In this document: positions 14,459 through 19,914 of the stretch, piece by piece | Numbering within the stretch: position 1 is the stretch's first letter | How the letters are laid out: each line of letters opens with the position of its first letter | Origin: CAZOGW01 sp964579415 | GTDB lineage: Bacteria; Actinomycetota; Acidimicrobiia; Spongiisociales; UBA5794 | Direction of reading: 5' to 3' | DNA: 19,914 bases | NCBI GenBank assembly: GCA_964579415.1 | Contig: CAZOGW010000049.1 | Span: 1 to 19,914, forward strand | Program-made: the position numbers and the translations under genes | Notes under the pieces: model-generated | Databases searched by the model: none | The model's input: the letters and a program-made list of their open reading frames with translations, nothing else | Told to the model about the DNA's origin: nothing

Positions 14459-17374
14459 GTGATGAACCAGGACGCCATCCCGCTCCGACCGCGGAGCCGA
14501 TCCCGTCGGATCCTCATGATGGTGGTCATCGCGCTGTTCGTGGTGATCCTGGCGCTGCGCTCCATCGCCACCTTCTGGACCGACTTCATGTGGTACGACT
14601 CGCTCGGACTGCAATCGGTGTGGCAGACGCTGGTGTTCACCCGGGTGTGGCTGGTGGTGGCCGCCACCTTGTTCGCCGCTGCCGTGATCTGGGTGAACCT
14701 GTGGCTGGCCGACAGGCTCTCGCCACGCTCGTCGCTGTTCGCCGTCGGCCCCGACGAGGAACTCATCGAGCGCTGGCAGGACTGGATCGGGCCCCGGGAG
14801 CGCCTGGTGAGGAGCATCGTCTCGCTCGGTCTCGGCGTCATGCTCGGCCTGGGGGCGGCGCTGTGGTGGCAGGAGTTCCTCATGTTCCGTCACGGAGGCG
14901 ACTTCGGCCGCCCCGACCCGATATTCGGTCTCGACGTGGGCGAGTACGTCTTCCGCCTGCCCTTCTACCGCTCCCTGTTTGGTTGGGTCTTCCAGCTCCT
15001 GGTGGTGACGGTGATCGTGGTCGCCGTGGTCCACTACCTCAACGGCGGCATCCAGGTCCAGTCCGACCAGCGCCGGGTCAACCCGGGGGTCAAGGTGCAC
15101 CTGTCGGTGCTGTTCGCCGTCCTCGCCCTGCTCAAGGCGGTGGGTTACTACCTCGACACCTGGGCGCTGCTGTTCTCCGACCAGGCGATGCAGAGCAACA
15201 CCGTCACCGGGGCGTTCTACGCCGACGTCCACGCCAAGCTGCCGGCGCTGCGGCTGCTGATCCTGATATCGATCGTCGCCGCCGTCATCATGCTGGTGAA
15301 CCTGCGCTTCCGCGGCTGGACCCTGCCGCTGGTGGCGCTGGGGCTGTGGCTGTTCACCTCCGTCGTCGTCGGCGGCCTCTACCCGGCGTTCGTGCAGCGC
15401 TTCCAGGTGGTTCCCGACCAGGTGAACAAGGAGATCGAGTTCGTCGCCCACAACATCTCCGAGACCCGGTTCGCTTTCGGGCTGGACAAGGTACAGGTGG
15501 CGCCGTTCGCCGCCTCGCCCGACCTCGACGTGGCCGACCTGAGGGAGAATATCGACACCATCGCCAACATCCGCCTGTGGGACCCGTCGGTACTCAACAA
15601 CACCTACCGGGAGCTGCAGGAGATCCGTACCTTCTACCGCATCGAGGACGTCGACGTGGACCGCTACACGATCGACGGGGACCTCACCCAGGTGATGGTG
15701 TCGGCCCGCGAGCTCGACGAGTCCGGCATCCCCGGCGGCGGTTGGGTCAACGAGACCCTGGTGTACACCCACGGTTTCGGGGCGGTGCTGTCGCCCGCCA
15801 ACGACGTCACCTCGGCGGGCCAACCCGAGTTCCTGGTGCGCGACATCCCGCCGCTGACCGACGCCCCCGAGCTGGAGATCACCCAGCCCCGCATCTACTT
15901 CTCGGACTTCGCCGACTCCGACTACCTCATCGTCGACACCAACGAGCGTGAGGTGGACTACCCGGTGGGCGACGCCGACGTCGCCCCCACCCACTATGAC
16001 GGCGACGGCGGTGTGCCCCTCGGGGGGCTGGCGCAGCGGGCGGCGTGGGCGCTGCGCTTCGGCGACGTCGACGTGCTCATCTCCGGTCAGCTCCGCTCCG
16101 ACAGCAAGGTGCTCCTGGAGCGCAACGTGCGGGACCGGGTCCGGCAGGTGGCGCCGTTCCTGCACCCCGACGCCGACCCCTACCTGGTGATACACGAGGG
16201 CCGCCTCATCTGGGTCCTCGACCTGTATTCGGTGTCGGACAGCTACCCGTACGCCACCGAGGCCATCACCAGCCGCCTCGACCGCACCCCGGGCCTGCCC
16301 TCGGGCTTCAACTACATCCGCAACCCGGTGAAGGCCACCGTCGACGCCTTCACCGGCGAGATGACGTTCTTCGTGATGGACGAGACCGACCCGCTGATCC
16401 AGGCGCAGCGGCGCATCTTCCCCGACGTGTTCACCGACGAACCGGTGCCGCAGGCCCTCGCCGAGCACATCCGCTACCCCGAGGACCTGTTCCGCGTCCA
16501 GTCGGACATGTACCTGGCGTACCACATGACCGACCCGAGCAACTTCTTCCGCACCGTCGACCCGTGGCAGATCGCCAGCGACCCGTCGGACTCGGATCGG
16601 GACGAGCTGCGGGGCACGTTCACCGACGCCGAGCAGAACGAGGTGCGGCCAATGTTGCCGTATTACCTGTTGATGAAGCTGCCCGGCGAGGAGGAGCTGT
16701 CGTTCATCCTCATGCAGCCGTTCACGCCCGAGAACCGACCCAACATGGTGTCGTTCATGGCAGCCAAGTCAGGCCCGGAGGGCTACGGGGAGCTGATCGA
16801 TTACCGGCTGCCGGCGAACTCGGCTCAGCAGGGCCCCGGCCAGGTGGGGCAGTTCATCAACCAGGACACGCGTATCGCCGCCGAGTTCACGCTGCTCAGC
16901 CAGGGCGGCTCCGACGTCATCCAAGGCAACATGCTGGTGGTGCCCATCGAAGAGTCGTTGCTGTACGTGCAGCCGATCTACATCGAGGCGGACTCCAACG
17001 GGCCGAGCCGTGACGCCACCGGCATCCCCGAGTTCAAGCGGGTGGTGATGTCGTTCGACGGGCAGATCGAGATCGGTGACAGCCTCGACCAGACCTTCGA
17101 GTTGATCTTCGGTGGGGCGCCCGGCGACGACGACCCCTCCCCGCCGTCCATCGACCCGCCCGACCCCGGGGACGAGCCCGGTGAGGTCCCCGACGAGTTG
17201 GAGGCGCTGCTGATCAGCATCGACCGGGCGTTCGCCGAGGCCGCCGACGCTCTCACCGCGGGCGATCTGGCCGGCTACCAGGAGAAGGTGGACGAGGCCC
17301 AAGAGCTCACCCGCCAGGCGCTCGAGCTCGCCGGCGCCACCGTCGAGCCCGAACCCGTCGGCACCGACGGCTGA
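14459..17374 (+). CDS. UPF0182 family large membrane protein
   Basis: A 971-residue protein of the UPF0182 family, which is common in actinobacteria and some other phyla and has no established biochemical function. Seven hydrophobic segments lie in the first third, at roughly residues 18-38, 57-80, 118-138, 168-190, 206-230, 253-273 and 280-300 (for example VVIALFVVILALRSIATFW, LLVVTVIVVAVVHYL). A large soluble domain of about 550 residues follows, probably outside the membrane, then an acidic Pro-rich linker (about 880-910) and a helical tail. The family-typical WYDSLGLQSVWQT is present after TM1. The GTG at 14459 is placed 7 bases after the -10 element; the ATG one codon later is an equally possible start. 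It is the third of three successive envelope-type genes with separate promoters. Confidence 0.92.
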   Translation: MMNQDAIPLRPRSRSRRILMMVVIALFVVILALRSIATFWTDFMWYDSLGLQSVWQTLVFTRVWLVVAATLFAAAVIWVNLWLADRLSPRSSLFAVGPDEELIERWQDWIGPRERLVRSIVSLGLGVMLGLGAALWWQEFLMFRHGGDFGRPDPIFGLDVGEYVFRLPFYRSLFGWVFQLLVVTVIVVAVVHYLNGGIQVQSDQRRVNPGVKVHLSVLFAVLALLKAVGYYLDTWALLFSDQAMQSNTVTGAFYADVHAKLPALRLLILISIVAAVIMLVNLRFRGWTLPLVALGLWLFTSVVVGGLYPAFVQRFQVVPDQVNKEIEFVAHNISETRFAFGLDKVQVAPFAASPDLDVADLRENIDTIANIRLWDPSVLNNTYRELQEIRTFYRIEDVDVDRYTIDGDLTQVMVSARELDESGIPGGGWVNETLVYTHGFGAVLSPANDVTSAGQPEFLVRDIPPLTDAPELEITQPRIYFSDFADSDYLIVDTNEREVDYPVGDADVAPTHYDGDGGVPLGGLAQRAAWALRFGDVDVLISGQLRSDSKVLLERNVRDRVRQVAPFLHPDADPYLVIHEGRLIWVLDLYSVSDSYPYATEAITSRLDRTPGLPSGFNYIRNPVKATVDAFTGEMTFFVMDETDPLIQAQRRIFPDVFTDEPVPQALAEHIRYPEDLFRVQSDMYLAYHMTDPSNFFRTVDPWQIASDPSDSDRDELRGTFTDAEQNEVRPMLPYYLLMKLPGEEELSFILMQPFTPENRPNMVSFMAAKSGPEGYGELIDYRLPANSAQQGPGQVGQFINQDTRIAAEFTLLSQGGSDVIQGNMLVVPIEESLLYVQPIYIEADSNGPSRDATGIPEFKRVVMSFDGQIEIGDSLDQTFELIFGGAPGDDDPSPPSIDPPDPGDEPGEVPDELEALLISIDRAFAEAADALTAGDLAGYQEKVDEAQELTRQALELAGATVEPEPVGTDG

Positions 17375-17408
17375 AGCCGAGCCACCCGGCGAGGGCAGCG
17401 CTCAGCCG
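17368..17408 (+). terminator. Long-loop inverted repeat spanning the UPF0182 stop
   Basis: CGGCTGA (17368-17374, including the stop codon) can pair with TCAGCCG (17402-17408) around a 27-base GC-rich loop. The stem is short for the loop, so a terminator role is only a suggestion. Confidence 0.25.
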
Positions 17409-17454
17409 ACGATGTGGCGCAGTCCTGCTACCTGGGCTCGGTAGGCCGGTGCGC

Positions 17455-17478
17455 CACCGCCGGTCACCGGAAGCGGTG
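17455..17478. other. Nested inverted repeat in a gene-free gap
   Basis: CACCGC and GCGGTG (6 bp) enclose CGGT and ACCG (4 bp), a compact nested hairpin. It is the only structure I see in the 17375-17637 gap apart from the candidate -10 element at 17576; no coding frame there looks real. Confidence 0.3.
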
Positions 17479-17575
17479 AGCACAATCGAGAGTCCCAAGT
17501 CGGTTCCCGGTTCGCTGGGCTGATCGGTCCCTGGCCGCACGGCCGTTGGACCCTTCCGCCTCCGGCGCCGGTCGG

Positions 17576-17581
17576 TAGGCT
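17576..17581 (+). promoter_or_regulatory. Candidate -10 element for the LigA-like gene
   Basis: TAGGCT in the context GGTAGGCT matches the GGTANNNT form of other promoters here. It would give a leader of about 50 bases. Unlike the leaderless genes, the downstream gene has a Shine-Dalgarno sequence. No convincing -35 is seen. Confidence 0.3.
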
Positions 17582-17637
17582 TGACCTCGATTCACCGGGC
17601 GTGACCGGTGGCCAGGGACCCCCCGAAGGAGCACAGC

Positions 17638-18180
17638 ATGACGACGGCGGCACTCGAAACCAAGGCCGGGAAGAGCGTTCGGCTCTACGGCATCCTCGTC
17701 CTGGTGGCAGGCATTCTCTTCATCATCGCCGGTGGAGTCACCTGGTTCATGGTGCGCGACCAGCTTCTCGCCGAGGACATCGTCGTGCCCGACGATGCCC
17801 GGGCCTTCGCCGGCCGGACCGTGGCCGGCCCGTTCACCGCCTTCGCCCAGGCCGACATCATCAACACCCACGCCCTCGAAGCCAGCGGTGGAGCCACCTA
17901 CGCCGAGCTCGACCGTGACGATCCGGCCCGGGCCACAGTGATGAACGCCTCATTCCTGCGGGCGTCGCTGTTCACCTCGGTGGTGTCCTTCGGGGTCGCC
18001 GCCATGGCCGCGGCCCTCGGGATCGTGCTGATCCTCGTCGGACTTGCCTTGATGCGGGTCGGCGACGCGCTGGTACCCGCCTCTGCCACGGGGGTCGGGG
18101 AGCGGGTCGAGCCCGTTGTTGTGACGCCGGCCCCGGCACCCCCGCCCGCCGACGAGGCGATCTCCTCCGACACGGTCTAA
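17638..18180 (+). CDS. Two-TM protein of the family named 'aromatic ring-opening dioxygenase LigA'
   Basis: A 180-residue membrane protein. One TM segment near the N-terminus (LYGILVLVAGILFIIAGGVT, about residues 18-37) and one after the middle (FGVAAMAAALGIVLILVGLAL, about 120-140) flank a conserved loop with AGRTVAGPFTAFAQADII and ASGGATYAELDRDDP. This matches a family widespread in actinobacteria that databases often call aromatic ring-opening dioxygenase LigA. I see no dioxygenase fold or metal site, so that name is almost certainly an inherited mis-annotation. The ATG at 17638 is chosen over the in-frame GTG at 17608 because AAGGAG precedes it at Shine-Dalgarno distance. It is followed by a strong hairpin, so probably monocistronic. 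Function unknown. Confidence 0.85.
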   Translation: MTTAALETKAGKSVRLYGILVLVAGILFIIAGGVTWFMVRDQLLAEDIVVPDDARAFAGRTVAGPFTAFAQADIINTHALEASGGATYAELDRDDPARATVMNASFLRASLFTSVVSFGVAAMAAALGIVLILVGLALMRVGDALVPASATGVGERVEPVVVTPAPAPPPADEAISSDTV

Positions 18181-18202
18181 CGGTGCCAAGGCAGTCTCCG
18201 CC

Positions 18203-18233
18203 CATCGCCCGGCGTCTCCGACGCCGGGCGATG
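18203..18233 (+). terminator. Perfect 14-bp stem-loop after the LigA-like gene
   Basis: CATCGCCCGGCGTC and GACGCCGGGCGATG form a perfect 14-bp stem with a 3-base TCC loop, 22 bases after the stop codon. It is the strongest hairpin in the window. The bases after it are not T-rich, so classic intrinsic termination is uncertain. Confidence 0.7.
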
Positions 18234-18266
18234 CCGTCTGTGGCGTGCCCAGATCGCGATCGGTTG

Positions 18267-18272
18267 TAGGGT
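18267..18272 (+). promoter_or_regulatory. -10 element of a leaderless promoter for the small TM gene and ytfJ-like gene
   Basis: TAGGGT stands exactly 7 bases before the ATG at 18280, with no Shine-Dalgarno. The spacing is the same as at 11026, 12286 and 14446. Confidence 0.45.
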
Positions 18273-18279
18273 TGGCGGT

Positions 18280-18522
18280 ATGTTCAGAGTGATCCGCCAG
18301 GAGCGCCAGACACGACGAGATGCGCTCACTCTCGTCAGCGACGAATGGACCGCGCTGGCCGGTGCCCGGCGCTTCGGCGTCGGCATCTCCTACGTCCGTC
18401 CGTCGCGGGTGGTTGTCGACAACGCGCAGCCGGTGCGCGTCGTCGACTACCTGATGGTCATGCGGGCGAGTCTCCTGGTGACCCTGGTGGCGGCGGCGCT
18501 GTGGAGCGTATGGCGTGACTGA
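18280..18522 (+). CDS. Small hypothetical protein with C-terminal membrane segment
   Basis: An 80-residue protein I do not recognise. The N-terminal 30 residues are basic (MFRVIRQERQTRRDAL), the middle has short beta-like stretches (FGVGISYVRPSRVVVDNAQP), and the end is one likely TM helix (MRASLLVTLVAAALWSVWR). Support for its being real: a leaderless-type -10 exactly 7 bases upstream, placement directly after a strong terminator-like stem, and an 8-base overlap with the ytfJ-like gene, which suggests translational coupling. It could work with that protein at the membrane. Confidence 0.6.
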   Translation: MFRVIRQERQTRRDALTLVSDEWTALAGARRFGVGISYVRPSRVVVDNAQPVRVVDYLMVMRASLLVTLVAAALWSVWRD

Positions 18523-18895
18523 GCCGCGAGTACCTGACGTCGGAGAGGTTGCGTCGCGGATCTCCGAGACATTGGCAGGACTGCTCGGTGCGTCGTCGAC
18601 GGATGCGGTGTTCTCCGCACCTACACCGGTAGGAGACGACATCGTCATCACAGCCGCATCGTGGGAACGCGCCGGTGGGTTCGGGTTCGGCGGCGGTGAG
18701 GGCCGGGGTGCCGACGGCGACGACGGTGGTGGAGCCGGCGGCGGCGGAGGCGGCGCCTCCCAGGGCCGGCCCGTCGCCGTGATCCGCGTCGGTCCTCACG
18801 GTGTCACCGTCACTCCGGTGATCGACTTCACCAAGATCGGCGTCACCCTCCTCCTCGGCGTGGTCGGCGTCTGGTCGGCGTTGCGCCGACGCTGA
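18515..18895 (+). CDS. YtfJ/GerW-family protein
   Basis: A 126-residue protein of the Spore_YtfJ (GerW) family. The family pattern is visible in order: a short helical N-terminus, VGDDIVITAASWERAGGFGF, a Gly-rich loop with GGGEG and a run of Gly (about residues 55-83), then PVAVIRVGPHGVTVTPVID. A C-terminal hydrophobic segment (IGVTLLLGVVGVWSAL) may anchor it. In Bacillus the family is linked to spore germination, but homologues are common in non-sporulating actinobacteria, where the role is unknown. The GTG at 18515 overlaps the end of the small TM gene by 8 bases. A hairpin directly after the stop closes this two-gene unit. Confidence 0.85.
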   Translation: MTEPRVPDVGEVASRISETLAGLLGASSTDAVFSAPTPVGDDIVITAASWERAGGFGFGGGEGRGADGDDGGGAGGGGGGASQGRPVAVIRVGPHGVTVTPVIDFTKIGVTLLLGVVGVWSALRRR

Positions 18896-18922
18896 CCGGG
18901 TTGCGGGAGGAGCCGCACCCGG
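18896..18922 (+). terminator. Hairpin directly after the ytfJ-like stop codon
   Basis: CCGGGTTGCGG (18896-18906) pairs with CCGCACCCGG (18913-18922) over 10 bp with one bulged T, around loop GAGGAG. It begins at the base after the stop codon. No T-tract follows. Confidence 0.5.
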
Positions 18923-18953
18923 GACGAGCGGGGCGCCTCGCACGCCGAGAGCG

Positions 18954-19103
18954 TCACCGCAGATCGAGGCGCATCAGCACGCGGGGGAAGCCGTCCAGTA
19001 CCGAGTCGGTATCGGAGACCTTCACGGAGCCGGCTTGTTCGAAGAGGCGGCGGGTACCGACGTAGGCCATGGTCAGATCGACCTTGGCGCCCCGGGATCC
19101 TGT
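18954..19103 (-). pseudogene. C-terminal remnant of a GNAT-family acetyltransferase
   Basis: On the minus strand, a frame ending at the TGA 18954-18956 reads KVDLTMAYVGTRRLFEQAG and then VSDTDSVLDGFPRVLMRLDL plus a final R, which is the typical C-terminal end of a GNAT N-acetyltransferase. Only about 45 residues carry the likeness. Upstream in this frame (beyond about 19090) the sequence becomes Pro/Ala/Arg-rich, and the acetyl-CoA-binding region is absent in all three minus frames. The gene therefore appears truncated at its 5' side. The conserved ending is clear, but the family call rests on a short stretch. Confidence 0.6.
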
Positions 19104-19346
19104 GCCATGTACCTTATGATGCCCGAGGACCAGACGTATGGGTGCAGGTGGCCGAGGCGGCGCCGCCGGCGGTGCCGCGCGCGTCCTGGCATCTCAGGCC
19201 CGGCTCGATGCATCCAGGGGCTAGTCGTGATCCCGTGGGACCATGGCGTCATGTATGGCGGGCGGAGCGGCGTCGAATCGGGGTTGATGCGATGGAGGCG
19301 CGAGCACCGCCTTCTCTCGGACCTCGCGTCGGACGGTGGTGGTCGC
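19104..19346. other. Gene-free stretch between GNAT remnant and SRPBCC gene
   Basis: I find no convincing gene, RNA or repeat here. Open frames exist on both strands (including a 59-codon minus frame from 19252 to 19073), but they are Arg/Pro-rich and unlike known families. It may be decayed sequence left by loss of the GNAT 5' part. Confidence 0.4.
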
Positions 19347-19778
19347 TCACTTCGTCGAGGCCGCGAAGCGGGGCCAGGCCCGATCGATCAGCCGCCCGTA
19401 GAGGGCGGCGAACGCCAGGGCGCGCAGGCCCGGGCGGTGGGTGCTGACCACCCAGGTGAGCCTCGCCCTGTCGTCCGCGACGGCCTCGAAGCGGTGTTCG
19501 TAGTCGATGGGAACTCCCAGCGCCCGGCCGGACCAGGTCCAGCTGCGGGGAGGGTCGAACGCCGTCATGGCGAACCGGGACCGTCCCGCGGGACGGAATC
19601 GGAACACCCCGGAGGTCTCGGCGCCGAGCGGCCCGTCGGGGCTGACGCGGGCACGCGAGATGTGCGGCGTCCAGGTCGGCCAGCGGGCCACGTCGGCCAG
19701 AGATGCCCACGCATCCTCGACCGAGCACGGTACGTAGAACGACCGCTCCACCAGCACGTGGCGGGACTGTGCGTTCAT
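19347..19778 (-). CDS. SRPBCC (START/polyketide cyclase-like) family protein
   Basis: A 143-residue single-domain protein of the SRPBCC ligand-binding fold. The opening strand and helix are typical: VLVERSFYVPCSVEDAWASL, then DVARWPTWTPHISRARVSP, then FRFRPAGRSRFAMTAFDPPR, followed by SWTWSGRALGVPIDYEHRFE and a C-terminal helix. Such proteins bind hydrophobic ligands or act as cyclases or dehydratases; nothing here fixes the ligand. The ATG at 19778 is preferred because the alternative ATG at 19805 adds nine residues unlike the family. Shine-Dalgarno support is weak (GGACGAG). A minus-strand -10 candidate TATACC at 19841-19846 overlaps the tRNA promoter, so the two genes are divergent with nested start signals. 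Confidence 0.85.
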   Translation of the reverse strand: MNAQSRHVLVERSFYVPCSVEDAWASLADVARWPTWTPHISRARVSPDGPLGAETSGVFRFRPAGRSRFAMTAFDPPRSWTWSGRALGVPIDYEHRFEAVADDRARLTWVVSTHRPGLRALAFAALYGRLIDRAWPRFAASTK

Positions 19779-19842
19779 GGCTCGTCCGATCTGTGCCCGA
19801 TGCAACAGCCGGTCTCCCGTTCTTGCAGCTCCGGCACCCTGG

Positions 19843-19848
19843 TATACT
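19843..19848 (+). promoter_or_regulatory. -10 element of the initiator tRNA gene
   Basis: TATACT in the context GGTATACT stands 11 bases before the first base of the tRNA. TTGCAG at 19823-19828 could be a -35, though the 14-base spacer is short. Confidence 0.5.
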
Positions 19849-19859
19849 CAACCGTGCAT

Positions 19860-19914
<55 letters not shown>

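Noticed and set aside
13841..16525. An 894-codon minus-strand open frame
   Set aside because: It is antisense to the DivIVA-like and UPF0182 genes; His/Val/Gln/Asp-rich with no recognisable domain.

Overview
The window looks like a piece of chromosome from a high-GC actinomycete-type bacterium. Evidence: strong GC bias at third codon positions, a UPF0182 membrane protein, a YlbL-type PDZ-Lon protease, a DivIVA-like coiled-coil protein, BioY, and several genes whose start codon sits 6-7 bases after a TANNNT -10 element with no Shine-Dalgarno sequence (leaderless start). A deep actinobacterial lineage such as Acidimicrobiia is an inference; nothing here fixes the species. I see no phage, integrase, transposase or CRISPR array.

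Left half (about 1-10.3 kb): a glycogen metabolism locus in two opposed blocks. On + are glgB (branching enzyme) and glgC (ADP-glucose pyrophosphorylase), abutting and coupled. On - is a tight run bioY, PaaI-like thioesterase, glgX (debranching), glgA (GT5 glycogen synthase), with 4-base stop/start overlaps at the last two junctions. Between the blocks lie a small DUF4242 nickel-binding-type gene (-) and a large ATPase/LuxR-type regulator (+), divergently arranged. Together the glg genes make ADP-glucose, polymerise it, branch it and trim the branches. The regulator is a natural, unproven candidate for local control.

Middle (about 11-17.4 kb): three large + strand genes, each apparently with its own leaderless promoter and a hairpin just after its stop: a membrane-anchored PDZ-Lon protease; a 699-residue DivIVA-like coiled-coil protein with a long acidic Pro/Glu linker and an unexpected C-terminal C-x2-C...H-x2-C domain resembling phage Mu gpF-like minor head proteins; and a 7-TM UPF0182 protein. 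These probably act at the cell envelope.

Right end (about 17.4-19.9 kb): a two-TM protein of the family misnamed 'aromatic ring-opening dioxygenase LigA', a small TM protein overlapping a YtfJ/GerW-family gene, the C-terminal remnant of a GNAT acetyltransferase, a SRPBCC-fold protein on -, and the first 55 bases of an initiator tRNA-Met cut by the window edge.

Most unusual items: the DivIVA/gpF-like fusion, the uniform leaderless promoter spacing, a 49-base array of TANGTAC-like heptamers that begins in the glgC stop codon, and Ala in place of the usual Lys in the GlgA KxGGL motif.
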